From positions 806,001 through 870,000 of the forward strand of contig NZ_JAGINX010000001.1 of assembly GCF_017876395.1 (NCBI RefSeq): a stretch of DNA of 64,000 nucleotides. Direction: 5' to 3'. Below are positions 45,147-54,419 of the stretch, piece after piece. The position numbers were made by a program, and so were the translations under genes. This DNA is from Nesterenkonia lacusekhoensis (GTDB lineage Bacteria > Actinomycetota > Actinomycetes > Actinomycetales > Micrococcaceae). The notes beneath the pieces were generated by a model. It saw nothing but the letters and a program-made list of their open reading frames with translations. It searched no databases and was not told where the DNA came from. Numbering within the stretch: the first letter of the stretch is position 1; each line of letters starts with the position of its first letter.

Positions 45147-46283
45147 GTGCCAGAGTCCTCCCGCGAAACGCCTACGGTTCTGATCCGAGGCACCGGACTG
45201 CTCGGGGCGAGCATCGGCCTGGGCCTGCGCGCCGCCGGCCACCCGGTCCTGCTCTCAGACGTCTCCGCCACCGCCCAGCGGATCGCCGAGGACATCGGTG
45301 CCGGCACGGCGTGGAACGGCGAGGACGAGGCGGAGATCGTGATCGTCGCCGCGCCTCCGGAGTCCACCGCCGAAGAGATCGCCGCAGCCCTGTCCCATCA
45401 TCGTCACGCCGTGGTGCTGGACATCGCCTCCGTCAAGGCCAGCGTACTGACTGACCTGATCCGGCTGACCGAGGCTGACGGCTCCGGACTCAGCCGTGCC
45501 GATCTGGGCCGCTACGTGGGCACGCACCCGATGGCCGGACGTGAGCGCTCCGGGCCGGTGGCGGCCCGCGGTGAGCTCTTCACCTCCATGCCATGGGTGA
45601 TCTGCCCCGCCGAGCACCCCGACGCCGGCCGGCTCTCCTCCGATGCGGCACTCAGCTGGGCCGAGGAGATCGCCCGCCGGCTGGGAGCCAGCATCCACCG
45701 GATGAGCCCCGGATTCCACGACGAATCCGTGGCGCTGATCTCTCATCTGCCCCAGGTGGCCGCCTCCATGGTGGCCAGCCGGCTGCAGGACGCGCCCTCC
45801 GATGCCCTGGAACTCTCCGGCAACGGGCTGCGGGACGTCACTCGGATCGCCGCCAGCGACCCCAACCTCTGGGTGCAGATCCTCAGCGGCAACTCCGCTG
45901 CGGTCCTGGGGATCCTCTACGGACTGCGCGAGGACATCCAGCGGCTGATCGGTACGCTGGAGGATCCTGCGGCTCCCGGGGCTCAGGCGGATCTGGCTCA
46001 GCTGATCGCTGAGGGTAACGCCGGAGTGGCCCGGATTCCGGGCAAGCACGGTGCCCCGCCGCGGGCCTTCTCCGTGCTGACGGTGATCGTGGACGACAAG
46101 CCTGGTCAGATCGCCGCAGTCCTCAACGATGTCGCCACCACCGGCGTCAACGTCGAAGACATGCGCATGGATCACTCCGCCGGCCACCAGGTCGGTATGG
46201 TGGAGCTGTCTGTACTGCCTGGCAGGCGGGATGAACTCGCCCAGGCGCTGAATGAAATGGGATGGAAGGTGGTCCAGTCGTGA
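45147..46283 (+). CDS. tyrA: Prephenate dehydrogenase with ACT domain
   Basis: 378 residues from GTG 45147. It makes 4-hydroxyphenylpyruvate for tyrosine synthesis. The NAD loop is GTGLLGASIGLGLRAAG and the prephenate site includes THPMAGRERSG. The C-terminal ACT domain (about 300-378, FSVLTVIVDDKPGQIAAVLND onward) likely gives feedback control by an aromatic amino acid. The ribosome site AAGGAGGGGAG (45113-45123) is far from GTG 45147, yet five bases before an in-frame CTG at 45129 that overlaps the rluB stop. A CTG start is possible. Confidence 0.92.
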   Translation: MPESSRETPTVLIRGTGLLGASIGLGLRAAGHPVLLSDVSATAQRIAEDIGAGTAWNGEDEAEIVIVAAPPESTAEEIAAALSHHRHAVVLDIASVKASVLTDLIRLTEADGSGLSRADLGRYVGTHPMAGRERSGPVAARGELFTSMPWVICPAEHPDAGRLSSDAALSWAEEIARRLGASIHRMSPGFHDESVALISHLPQVAASMVASRLQDAPSDALELSGNGLRDVTRIAASDPNLWVQILSGNSAAVLGILYGLREDIQRLIGTLEDPAAPGAQADLAQLIAEGNAGVARIPGKHGAPPRAFSVLTVIVDDKPGQIAAVLNDVATTGVNVEDMRMDHSAGHQVGMVELSVLPGRRDELAQALNEMGWKVVQS

Positions 46284-46957
46284 GTCGACTGATCGTGGCC
46301 GTGGACGGACCCTCGGGGTCCGGCAAGTCGAGTGTCTGCCGGGCCGCGGCTCGGACGGTGGGGGCGGCCTACCTGGACACCGGGGCCATGTACCGGGCCG
46401 CCACCTGGTACTGCCTGGACCAGAACGTGGACCTCAGCGATGAGGATGCGGTGGCCGTGGCCGTTGAGGAGCTGCCGCTGTGCATCTCCACGGACCCGGA
46501 CCACCAGGTCATCACTGTGGACCAGACCGACGTGACCGCGGAGATCCGTGAGGCACGGATCTCCGAGAAGGTCTCCGAGGTGGCCACCAACCGCAGGGCT
46601 CGCTCCCTGCTGATCGACGCCCAGCGCAAGCTGATCGACGACGCCGGCTTCGTGGTCGCCGAAGGCCGTGACATCACCTCTGTCGTCGCCCCCGACGCCC
46701 AGGTCCGGGTGCTGCTGACCGCCTCGGCCGAGGCGCGTCTGCGCCGCCGAGGCCTGCAGATGGGCGGCACCCAGTCCGAGGAGGACCTGAAGGTCCAGGT
46801 CCTGGAGCGGGACAGGAAAGACTCTGCAGCGTCGAACTTCACTGAGGCGGCCGACGGCGTGGCCGTCCTGGACTCCTCAGACCTGACCTTCGAGGAGACC
46901 GTCGAGGCGCTCGTGGGCCGTATCCAAGGAGCAGCAACCCATGACCCAGCACTCTGA
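46280..46957 (+). CDS. cmk: Cytidylate kinase
   Basis: 225 residues from GTG 46280, which overlaps the tyrA stop (GTGA) and has AAGGTGG seven bases ahead. It phosphorylates CMP and dCMP. The P-loop is [17 protein letters not shown], followed by [22 protein letters not shown] and the lid region [10 protein letters not shown]. It overlaps der by 17 bases. Confidence 0.95.
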   Translation: MSRLIVAVDGPSGSGKSSVCRAAARTVGAAYLDTGAMYRAATWYCLDQNVDLSDEDAVAVAVEELPLCISTDPDHQVITVDQTDVTAEIREARISEKVSEVATNRRARSLLIDAQRKLIDDAGFVVAEGRDITSVVAPDAQVRVLLTASAEARLRRRGLQMGGTQSEEDLKVQVLERDRKDSAASNFTEAADGVAVLDSSDLTFEETVEALVGRIQGAATHDPAL

Positions 46958-48473
46958 TTCCGGCGACGAATACATCCCCTCCACGGAGGATGACCGGGTC
47001 GCGGAGCGGCTCGCCGAGCTCACCGAAGAGGAGGCGGAGGCTCGTGCCGAGGCCCTGCGCGCCGGCCTCGAGGACTATGAGCTCGAGGACGACGACGCCG
47101 CCCTGCTGAACCTGGAAGCCGGCGAGGAGGACTACGAGCCCTTCGTCCCTGCGCCTCCGGTGCTGGCGATCGTGGGCCGGCCCAATGTCGGCAAGTCCAC
47201 TCTGGTCAACCGCATCATCCGCTCCAAGCAGGCTGTGGTCGAGGACGTGCCGGGTGTGACCCGTGACCGCGTCTCCTACGACGCCGAGTGGAACGGCAAG
47301 GACTTCACCCTGGTGGACACCGGAGGCTGGGAGCAGGACGCCAAGGGCCTGCACCGGCGTGTGGCCGATCAGGCCGAGCTGGCCGTCGACGAGGCCGATG
47401 CTGTGGTCTTCGTGGTCGACGGCCTGGTGGGAGCCACCGCAGTGGACGAGGCCGTGGTCAAGATGCTGCGGCGCAAGAAGAAGCCGGTGCTGCTGGCGGC
47501 CAATAAGATCGACGACTCCGCCCAGATGGCTGAGGTCTACGCCTTGTGGAACCTCGGCCTGGGCGAGCCCTTCCCGGTCTCGGCGCTGCACGGCACCGGT
47601 ACCGGCGACCTTCTCGACGCCGCGGTCAAGGCGATGCCTGAGACGGCTCAGCACGGCGGACTGGTGCCGTTGGGCGGGCCCCGGCGCGTGGCGCTGGTGG
47701 GACGGCCCAATGTGGGCAAGTCATCCCTGCTGAACAAGCTGGCCGGCTCCGACCGTGTGGTGGTGGACAACATCGCCGGGACCACCCGCGACCCTGTCGA
47801 CGAGCTCGTCGAGCTCGGTGGGGAGCAGTGGCGGTTCGTGGACACCGCAGGCATCCGGCGTCGGCAGCACATGGCCTCCGGCTCGGAGTACTACGCGATG
47901 CTGCGGACTCAGCGCGCCCTGGACAAGGCCGAGGTCGCCGTCGTGCTGCTCTCAGTGGAGGAGGCGATCTCCGAGCAGGACGTGCGGATCATCCAGATGG
48001 CGTTGGATTCCGGCCGTGCCATCGTGCTGGCCTACAACAAATGGGACCTGCTCGATGAGGAGCGCCGCTTCTACCTGGAGCGGGAGATCGAACGCGATCT
48101 GGGCCATATCTCCTGGGCTCCTCGGGTCAACGTCTCAGCGCGGACCGGTTGGCATAAGGACAAGCTGGCCCCGGCGTTGGAGACGTCCCTGGAGAACTGG
48201 GAGCAGCGCATCCCCACCGGACGGCTCAACGCCTTCCTGGGTGAGCTGGTCGCGGCTCATCCGCACCCGGTCCGGGGCGGCAAGCAGCCGCGCATCCTCT
48301 TTGCCACGCAGCCTTCGACGCGGCCGCCGCGGTTCGTGCTCTTCACCACCGGATTCCTGGATCCGGGCTACCGGCGCTTCATCACGCGCCGGCTGCGCGA
48401 GACCTTCGACTTCACCGGCACGCCCATCGAGGTCAGCATGCGCGTCCGGGAGAAGCGCAAGCGCAAGAAGTGA
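46941..48473 (+). CDS. der: Ribosome assembly GTPase Der (EngA)
   Basis: 510 residues. An acidic N-terminal extension of about 75 residues, common in actinobacteria, leads to two GTPase domains in tandem ([14 protein letters not shown] and [14 protein letters not shown], with DTGGWE, NKIDD, DTAGIRR and NKWDL). A C-terminal KH-like domain ends in EKRKRKK. It matures the 50S subunit. AAGGAG stands nine bases before the ATG, inside cmk. Confidence 0.96.
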   Translation: MTQHSDSGDEYIPSTEDDRVAERLAELTEEEAEARAEALRAGLEDYELEDDDAALLNLEAGEEDYEPFVPAPPVLAIVGRPNVGKSTLVNRIIRSKQAVVEDVPGVTRDRVSYDAEWNGKDFTLVDTGGWEQDAKGLHRRVADQAELAVDEADAVVFVVDGLVGATAVDEAVVKMLRRKKKPVLLAANKIDDSAQMAEVYALWNLGLGEPFPVSALHGTGTGDLLDAAVKAMPETAQHGGLVPLGGPRRVALVGRPNVGKSSLLNKLAGSDRVVVDNIAGTTRDPVDELVELGGEQWRFVDTAGIRRRQHMASGSEYYAMLRTQRALDKAEVAVVLLSVEEAISEQDVRIIQMALDSGRAIVLAYNKWDLLDEERRFYLEREIERDLGHISWAPRVNVSARTGWHKDKLAPALETSLENWEQRIPTGRLNAFLGELVAAHPHPVRGGKQPRILFATQPSTRPPRFVLFTTGFLDPGYRRFITRRLRETFDFTGTPIEVSMRVREKRKRKK

Positions 48474-48537
48474 TCCGGTCCCTGAGCGTATGCTGCGCCG
48501 GTGGGGCTGCAGCAGATGCTCGCCCGTAGGGAGAGCC

Positions 48538-49800
48538 TCAGCCGTAGAGCAAAGTCTCCACTTCGTGGCTGACGGAGGCCAGCGCTTCCCAGCTGGCATC
48601 CTGTGACATCACGGTCAGCACGTAGGTGCCCTGAGGGTGGTGGACGATGGCGGCATCGTGCAGATTCTCGTCGAGGAAGCCCGGCTTGTCGATCACAGTG
48701 CCGATGGATCCGGAGGGGACGCCCTGTCGATGGATGTTCCCGGCCAAGGAGTCCAGGATGCGCTGGTGCCCTTCCGGGCTGATGGACAGCGAGCCCGACT
48801 GCAGGGCCGCCAGGAATGTGGTCAGGTCCGCGGCTGTGGTGTACAGGCCCTCGTCGTTGTGCCCGGAGCTCACCGTTCCCACGCCGGCGGCATCGGCGTA
48901 GATGGACTCCCAGCCGATCTCATCGGCGATCTCTTCCGGACAGGGGTTGTCGCTGAGGGCCAGCATGTCGTCGAAGCACTGGTCGAGATCACGGCCGCCT
49001 TCGATCTCGTCGTCCCAGCTCATCTCTCCGGATTCGGTGCGCAGCATCACGCTGTAGGCGACGAAGAGCTTATAGGTGCTCGCGCTGGTGCGCGGCTCGG
49101 TGGATTCATAGGCGCCCACCCTGCCCTGGCCGGTCAGCTCAGCCACGCTGATGGAGTACTCACCCGGATGGTGCTCGGCGATCTGTTCCAGGGCCTGATT
49201 CAGGTCGGCGGGGTAGGTCGCATCTGCAGGAGGCCCCATCGGCTCCTCGGCGTTCTCTCGGGTGCCCTGGTCAGCCTGTTCGGCAGTGCTCTCCTCGGCG
49301 TTCTCTCGGGTGTCCTGGTCAGCCTCCGCGCGGTCCTGGTCGGTTGGTCTCTGGTCCGTCGAGTCGTGTTGAGCTGAGTCCTGTTGCGCTGAATCCTGAC
49401 CGGCGTGCTGTGCCGTGTCCTCCTGCGCCGTGTCCTGCTCGGGCGGCTGCTCGGACCGTGACTGCATCTGCTGCAGAGTCTGGCCGGCGCGGGCGATGGT
49501 CTCGTGCTGGATGCCGACCTGCTGGGAGACCTCATGGGTCAGGGGAGTCTGGGCTTCGGCACGTGTTTCCGGGGTCTCAGCCGCAGTGGAGGCGCGGGCC
49601 TGCGGAGCGGACTCGCCCTGCGGCGCGGTCTCTGACTGGTGGGCGGTCTCTGTGGCCTGGACGCGCTGCTCCTCGACGAACGGGTTGGTCCCGCAGCTCG
49701 TCAGTGCCAGCGACAGACCGGTCAGTGCGCCCACGACGGCGGCGGGCCGGGGGAGTCTGTGACGCGGGCGGCGCCTCCGGAAGTGCTGTTCTGCAGACAT
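48538..49800 (-). CDS. Class A beta-lactamase-like serine hydrolase lipoprotein
   Basis: 420 residues from ATG 49800 (MSAEQHFRRRRPRH); a longer frame to 49983 crosses non-coding DNA. An Arg-rich n-region and hydrophobic core end in lipobox LALTSC (Cys36). Residues 45-190 are a Gln/Glu/Asp/Thr-rich linker with a repeated DQ(D/G)TRENAEE unit. The catalytic domain follows, with STYK (Ser241/Lys244), SDN (283-285) and DKPG in the place of KTG. No clear Glu166-type motif was recognised. It may be a cell-wall-linked enzyme rather than a real beta-lactamase. Confidence 0.85.
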   Translation of the reverse strand: MSAEQHFRRRRPRHRLPRPAAVVGALTGLSLALTSCGTNPFVEEQRVQATETAHQSETAPQGESAPQARASTAAETPETRAEAQTPLTHEVSQQVGIQHETIARAGQTLQQMQSRSEQPPEQDTAQEDTAQHAGQDSAQQDSAQHDSTDQRPTDQDRAEADQDTRENAEESTAEQADQGTRENAEEPMGPPADATYPADLNQALEQIAEHHPGEYSISVAELTGQGRVGAYESTEPRTSASTYKLFVAYSVMLRTESGEMSWDDEIEGGRDLDQCFDDMLALSDNPCPEEIADEIGWESIYADAAGVGTVSSGHNDEGLYTTAADLTTFLAALQSGSLSISPEGHQRILDSLAGNIHRQGVPSGSIGTVIDKPGFLDENLHDAAIVHHPQGTYVLTVMSQDASWEALASVSHEVETLLYG

Positions 49801-50082
49801 AGGGGAAGTCTGGGGCGGTATGGGGAAGGTGTACAGAAGATTAACGCCCCGGCACGAAAATACAGGCCGCGGCTGGGTTCTGCGATGTGTGCGGCGTGTT
49901 CCTGCGTGTCGGATCCACCACACCTCGGTCTTCTGTGGGATCACCCCGGGCTCTGCCCGGATTTCCGAGAATTCGGCGCGCATTTTCAGGAACAGTGCGG
50001 GGCGATCCGCCTGGTCGGCCCTGTCGTTCGAACAGCAGCGGAAGGCCGGGCGGCGGGCGCTGGGTGTGGTCCGGGCATGAGA
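49801..50082. other. Intergenic region before the serine hydrolase gene
   Basis: About 280 bases without a supported gene. It probably contains the promoter for the minus-strand lipoprotein (AT-rich part near 49830-49865). A short hairpin CCGGGC-TCT-GCCCGG lies at 49946-49960. Nothing else was recognised. Confidence 0.4.
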
Positions 50083-50123
50083 AAACCCCAGGAGAGCGGA
50101 TCAACTGCTCTGACCTGGGGTTT
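50083..50123 (-). terminator. Terminator of tRNA-Pro
   Basis: AAACCCCAGG and CCTGGGGTTT pair, with inner AGAGC/GCTCT. On the minus strand the stem ends in GGGGTTTTC. It begins eight bases after the tRNA. Confidence 0.8.
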
Positions 50124-50130
50124 CAGCGAG

Positions 50131-50204
50131 TCGGGCTAGCGGGATTTGAACCCACGACCTTCCGTCCCCCAGACGGACGCGCTACCAAGCTGCGCTATAG
50201 CCCG
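50131..50204 (-). tRNA. tRNA-Pro (anticodon GGG)
   Basis: 74 bases read on the minus strand from CGGGCTATAGCGCAGC. All four arms fold: acceptor CGGGCTA/TAGCCCG, D-arm GCGC/GCGC, anticodon loop CTGGGGG, T-arm GTGGG/CCCGC with TTCAAAT. The discriminator is A and CCA is not encoded. Confidence 0.95.
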
Positions 50205-50263
50205 ATGTCCTTCGCGTGCGAAGCACCAGAAGAGTCTACAACACGATGAGCCCGACCGCATAT

Positions 50264-51412
50264 TCAGGCCTCCGTCAGCAGCTCTGCGGTCCGCAGAAGC
50301 TCCCCCTCGGAGGTCTGAGGGCCGAAGGTGAACCGCAGTGCGGCCTGTGCCTCCTCCGAGGAGTACCCCATGGCCAACAGGGCGGGGCTGGGGTCCTGGC
50401 GCTCGGCGTCGCAGGCGGAGCCGGAGGAGCAGCTGATGCCGCGACGCTGCAGGTCCAGCAGCACCGACTCTCCGCTGCGCCCGGCCATGATGAAGGAGGC
50501 GTGACCGGGCAGACGGCGGCTGCGATGGCCGGTCAGCTGAGCCTGGGTCCGTCCAGGTCCGCCGGTGCTCTGCTCCACCTGGCGGATGAACTCATCGCGG
50601 CGGACGGCCAATGCTGAGCTGTCCTGGGCAGTGGTCAGGTCCAGGGCCGCTGCCATCCCGACCGCCCCCGCGACGTTCTCCGTGCCGGAGCGTCGTCCGC
50701 GCTGTTGACCGCCGCCGTGGATCAGCGGCTCGAAGGGTGTGCGCCGGCGGAGATACAGCACACCGATGCCTTTGGGGGTGCCGAGCTTATGCCCGGCCAG
50801 GCTCATGGCCTGGACGCCGAGCTCCTCCACGGCCAGCGGCAGCTGGCCGGCCGCCTGCACGGCATCGGTGTGGAAGGGAGCTCCGTGGGCAGCGGCGACG
50901 CGGGCTAGAGCGGGGATGTCTTGGACGGTTCCGACCTCGTTGCTGGCGTACTGGATGCTGACCAGGGCTGGGCCGCCCGGTCCGCTGCCGCGCAGCAGCG
51001 CGGCCTCCAGCGTCTCCGGCGAGACCAGCCCCTGGGCATCTGCCGGGAGGATCTCGTGCTCATAGCCGAATCGCTCCAACCACCGGGCGGAGTCGAGGAC
51101 GGCAGGATGCTCCATGGCGGAGACCAGTACGCGGCGTCGGTGCTCCGAAGCCAGTGCGAGTCCCTTCACCGCGGCATTGTCAGCCTCCGTCCCACCGGAG
51201 GTGAAGATGATCTCTGCCGGCCGGGCGCCCAGATGTTCCGCCACCCGGCGCCGGGCATGCTCCAGCGCTTGTCGCGCGTGTTCGCCCGGTTCATGCTGGG
51301 AGGCAGGATTGGCGAACGTGCCGGTGAGGTAGGGCCACATCGCCTCCAGGACTTCGCGATGGGGAGGGGCGGTGGCCGCATGGTCCAGATAGGTCACTGT
51401 CGGGCTGCTCAT
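50264..51412 (-). CDS. Cysteine desulfurase (NifS/IscS-like) of the NAD operon
   Basis: 382 residues, class V PLP aminotransferase. It takes sulfur from cysteine. Seen are YLDHAATAPP, the cofactor histidine in SAMEHPAVL, the PLP lysine in SLAGHKLGTPKG and the persulfide cysteine in GISCSSGSACD. Its place after nadC, with four-base overlap, suggests it supplies sulfur for the [4Fe-4S] cluster of NadA; this is the usual reading of such an arrangement. It could also serve general Fe-S assembly. Confidence 0.92.
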   Translation of the reverse strand: MSSPTVTYLDHAATAPPHREVLEAMWPYLTGTFANPASQHEPGEHARQALEHARRRVAEHLGARPAEIIFTSGGTEADNAAVKGLALASEHRRRVLVSAMEHPAVLDSARWLERFGYEHEILPADAQGLVSPETLEAALLRGSGPGGPALVSIQYASNEVGTVQDIPALARVAAAHGAPFHTDAVQAAGQLPLAVEELGVQAMSLAGHKLGTPKGIGVLYLRRRTPFEPLIHGGGQQRGRRSGTENVAGAVGMAAALDLTTAQDSSALAVRRDEFIRQVEQSTGGPGRTQAQLTGHRSRRLPGHASFIMAGRSGESVLLDLQRRGISCSSGSACDAERQDPSPALLAMGYSSEEAQAALRFTFGPQTSEGELLRTAELLTEA

Positions 51413-52257
51413 CGGATGTCCAGTCCCAGGTCCAGGGCGCGCACACTATGGGTCAGGGCGCCCACGCTGATGAGGTCCACGCCGGTCTGGGCGATCGCCC
51501 CCACGGTCTCCAGCGTGACGCCGCCGGAGGCCTCTGTGAGGGCACGTCCGCCGATCAGCTCCACGCCGCGGCGCAGGTCCTCCAGAGAGAAGTTGTCCAT
51601 CATGATCGTGTCGGCTCCGCCGTCCAGGGCGGCGGGGATCTGGTCGACCCGGTCCACTTCGACCTCCAGATGAGTGGTGTGCGGCAGGCGGGCGCGGGCA
51701 CGGCGCAGCGCCTCGGCGAGATCGTGGTCTCCGGCGGAGACCACGGCCAGGTGGTTGTCCTTGGCCATAACCGCATCGGAGAGGCAGAACCGATGGTTGT
51801 GGCCGCCGCCGCAGCGCACTGCGTGGCGCTCCAGGGCGCGCAGACCCGGTGTGGTCTTGCGGGTATCGACGACCCTGGCTCCGGTGCCGTGGACTGCCTG
51901 CACATATTCAGCAGTGAGGGTGGCGATCCCAGACATCCGCTGCACCAGATTCAGCGCCGTGCGTTCGGCAGTGAGGATGGCGCGTGCCGGGCCCCTGGTC
52001 GTGGCGAGGCGCTGGCCGGCCTCGAAGCGGGCTCCCTCGGGTGCGACGTCATCGACCACGACTACGGGATCCACGGCGGACATCGCACGGCTGAAGACCT
52101 CCCCGCCGCTGAAGACACCGGGTTCCCGCGCGACCAGGTGTGCCTCGGCCGTGGTTTCCGCCGGGACGAAGCATTCGGCGGTCAGATCACCGAAGGGAAC
52201 ATCCTCTGCCAGGGCGAGCCGGATGACGTCATCGATCTGTGCGGTCTGCATGGACAT
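51409..52257 (-). CDS. nadC: Nicotinate-nucleotide pyrophosphorylase (carboxylating)
   Basis: 282 residues from ATG 52257 (GTG 52260 and ATG 52251 are in frame; no strong ribosome site separates them). It converts quinolinate and PRPP to nicotinate mononucleotide. Typical are LALAEDVPFGDLT, ERTALNLVQRMSGIAT, DTRKTTPGLRALERHAVRCGGGHNHR and DTIMMDNF. It follows nadA by only a few bases. Confidence 0.95.
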   Translation of the reverse strand: MSMQTAQIDDVIRLALAEDVPFGDLTAECFVPAETTAEAHLVAREPGVFSGGEVFSRAMSAVDPVVVVDDVAPEGARFEAGQRLATTRGPARAILTAERTALNLVQRMSGIATLTAEYVQAVHGTGARVVDTRKTTPGLRALERHAVRCGGGHNHRFCLSDAVMAKDNHLAVVSAGDHDLAEALRRARARLPHTTHLEVEVDRVDQIPAALDGGADTIMMDNFSLEDLRRGVELIGGRALTEASGGVTLETVGAIAQTGVDLISVGALTHSVRALDLGLDIR

Positions 52258-52263
52258 CACCGT

Positions 52264-53553
52264 TCATCGCGGCTTGGCGGCCAGCATGCGGTCCAGGGCG
52301 ATCCGCGCCTCGGCGGCGGTCTCCTGGGGCACGCTGATCCGGTTCTCCACCTGACCGGCCACCAGCGAATCCAACACCCAAGCCAGATAGCCCGGGTGGA
52401 TGCGGTACATCGTCGAGCACGGACAGATCACCGGATCCAGGCAGAAGATCCTCCGGTCCGGGTACTCGGCAGCCAGCCGATTGACCATGTTGATCTCGGT
52501 GCCCACCGCGATCACATCGCCGGGGGAGCTGGCCTCGACGAATCTGCGGATGGCATCGGTGGACCCTGAGGCATCGGCGGCGTCCACCACCGGCATGGGG
52601 CATTCGGGGTGGACGATCACCCGGCAGTCGGGGAACTGCTGCCGAGCCTGGTCGATCTGGTCCACGGTGAAGCGCTTATGCACGGAGCAGAAGCCGTGCC
52701 ACAGCAGCACCTCGGCCCGTTCCAGATCATCGGCGGCATTGCCGCCCCGGGGCAGCCGCGGATTCCACATCGGCATGTGGTCCAGCGGGATGCCCATGGC
52801 TTTGGCCGTATTGCGGCCCAGATGCTGATCCGGGAAGAAGAGCACCCGGTGAGCACGTTCGAAGGCCCATTCCAGGACCGTGGCCGCGTTGGAGGAGGTG
52901 CAGACGATGCCGCCGAGCCGCCCGCAGAAGGCCTTCAGTGCGGCGGAGGAGTTCATATAGGTCACCGGAAGCACCGGGAGCTTCCCGTCGGCGTCGGGCT
53001 GCGGGTTCTTCGGATCGAAGCCGTAGAATTCGGCGATCTCCTCCCAGGCCTCCTCCACGGAGTCCTCATCGGCCATATCGGCCATGGAGCAGCCGGCGGC
53101 CCGGTTCGGCAGGATCACCTGCTGGTCTTCTGCGGAGAGGATGTCGGCGGTCTCGGCCATGAAGTGCACACCGCAGAACACGATGCTCCGGGCCTCCGGC
53201 TTGGTGAGCGCTGCTTGGGCCAGCTGAAAGGAGTCCCCGACGAAGTCGGCGTGCTGGACGACTTCATCGCGCTGATAGAAGTGCCCCAGGATCACCAGGC
53301 GCTCGCCGAGGGCCTCCTTGGCCGAACGGATGCGCTCATGCAGCTCAGCGTCCTGCATCTGCCGGTAGGCCTCAGGCAGCTGGTGAGGACGTCCGGTGCC
53401 ATTGGTTGGAGTGTGCGACGGCACGGGGTCCGCCTGGGAGGAGCCGGGTCCGTAGCCTGCGATGGCGTCGAACTCCCAGGGGCCCTCGGCCAGTGCCGTG
53501 CTGCAGCTCCGGGCGGGGCTCAGCTGGATGCGCTCATGGACGGAGGAAGTCAT
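52264..53553 (-). CDS. nadA: Quinolinate synthase NadA
   Basis: 429 residues. It condenses iminoaspartate with dihydroxyacetone phosphate, using an [4Fe-4S] cluster. VILGHFYQRDEVVQHADFVGDS, FCGVHFMAETADIL and NRAAGCSMADMAD mark the first domain, and VHPECPMPVV and LDPVICPCSTMYRIHPGYLAW the last. Cysteines in GCSM, PECP and VICPCS are cluster candidates. The ATG overlaps the nrtR stop. The iminoaspartate-forming oxidase gene nadB, commonly next in line, is missing here. Confidence 0.95.
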   Translation of the reverse strand: MTSSVHERIQLSPARSCSTALAEGPWEFDAIAGYGPGSSQADPVPSHTPTNGTGRPHQLPEAYRQMQDAELHERIRSAKEALGERLVILGHFYQRDEVVQHADFVGDSFQLAQAALTKPEARSIVFCGVHFMAETADILSAEDQQVILPNRAAGCSMADMADEDSVEEAWEEIAEFYGFDPKNPQPDADGKLPVLPVTYMNSSAALKAFCGRLGGIVCTSSNAATVLEWAFERAHRVLFFPDQHLGRNTAKAMGIPLDHMPMWNPRLPRGGNAADDLERAEVLLWHGFCSVHKRFTVDQIDQARQQFPDCRVIVHPECPMPVVDAADASGSTDAIRRFVEASSPGDVIAVGTEINMVNRLAAEYPDRRIFCLDPVICPCSTMYRIHPGYLAWVLDSLVAGQVENRISVPQETAAEARIALDRMLAAKPR

Positions 53554-54278
53554 CAGTTCTCCTGGATGGTGAGGGTGTAGCGGCTGCGGTCAGGGGACGA
53601 GCGGTAGAGCTTCGGGGGCCGGTGCGCGGTTCCGGTCATGCGCTCGCCGGTGTCCTCGACTGCGCCTTGGGCGAGGATCTGGCGCCTGAAGTTCGAAGGA
53701 TCCAGCGCACGGTTGAGGATGGCTTCGTAGACCTGACGGAGCTGGGCCAGCGGGAACCGCTCGGGCAGGAAGGCGTGCGCGATGGGGGAGTAGGCGACTT
53801 TGGCGCGCAGGCGGCGCAGCGCGTAGGCCAGGATGACGTCGTGGTCGAAGGCCAGCGGTCCGGCCTCCTCGGCGATGTCATCGGCAGGGAACCATTCGAC
53901 GTTCTCCCCGTCCACGGCCGCAGCATCCTCGTCCTGGCGGACCAGGGCCCAGTAGACGATGGAGACCACGCGGGTGGGAGATCCGGTCTGTGCCTGTGCG
54001 GCAGGGGAGCGGTCGGCGTCGCCGAAGGCGTAGAGCTGCTCCAGGTGGCGAGGTGTCAGGCCTGTAGTGCGCTGCAGGGTGCTGCGGGCGGATTCGACCA
54101 GGTCCTGATGTGGGTCCAGCGGTCCTCCGGGCAGTGCCCAGCGGCCTTCGAAGGGCTCCCGGATGCGGCGGACCAGAGGAAGCCAGAGAGTCAGTTCGCC
54201 GGTCTCAGGATGGGGACGCAGCGCGAACACCACCGACGAGACGGCGAGTTCGAGCGCGGGCGGGCCCTCAGTCGGCAT
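53553..54278 (-). CDS. nrtR: NrtR-type Nudix-related regulator of NAD synthesis
   Basis: 241 residues. The N-terminal Nudix-like domain (about 10-150) has WALPGGPLDPHQDLVESARSTLQRTTGL. This resembles the Nudix box but lacks the full REUXEE glutamates, as in NrtR proteins that bind but hardly cut ADP-ribose compounds. The C-terminal winged helix holds FPLAQLRQVYEAILNRALDPSNFRRQIL. It heads the nadA-nadC operon, so it likely represses it and itself. GAGGAGG lies eight bases ahead of the ATG. Confidence 0.92.
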   Translation of the reverse strand: MPTEGPPALELAVSSVVFALRPHPETGELTLWLPLVRRIREPFEGRWALPGGPLDPHQDLVESARSTLQRTTGLTPRHLEQLYAFGDADRSPAAQAQTGSPTRVVSIVYWALVRQDEDAAAVDGENVEWFPADDIAEEAGPLAFDHDVILAYALRRLRAKVAYSPIAHAFLPERFPLAQLRQVYEAILNRALDPSNFRRQILAQGAVEDTGERMTGTAHRPPKLYRSSPDRSRYTLTIQEN

Positions 54279-54294
54279 AGCAGTGTCCTCCTCT

Positions 54295-54315
54295 TATGGT
54301 GTGGCTGACACTATG
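54295..54315. promoter_or_regulatory. Candidate NrtR operator
   Basis: TATGGTGT-GGCTG-ACACTATG is an imperfect inverted repeat 17 bases before the nrtR start, overlapping the likely -10 region on the minus strand. TTGACT and TTGACC lie upstream as -35 candidates. NrtR control of the nad operon is known in several actinobacteria; the exact site is inferred. Confidence 0.5.
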
Positions 54316-54419
54316 CCGTGGGTCATATGGTCAAGTCAACCCTAAGAGGAAGCACGACGCCGCCGCGCCGGGATGGAGACAGGGCAGAGAGCAGGCAGGC
54401 GCCTCAGCACCGGGGCCGT

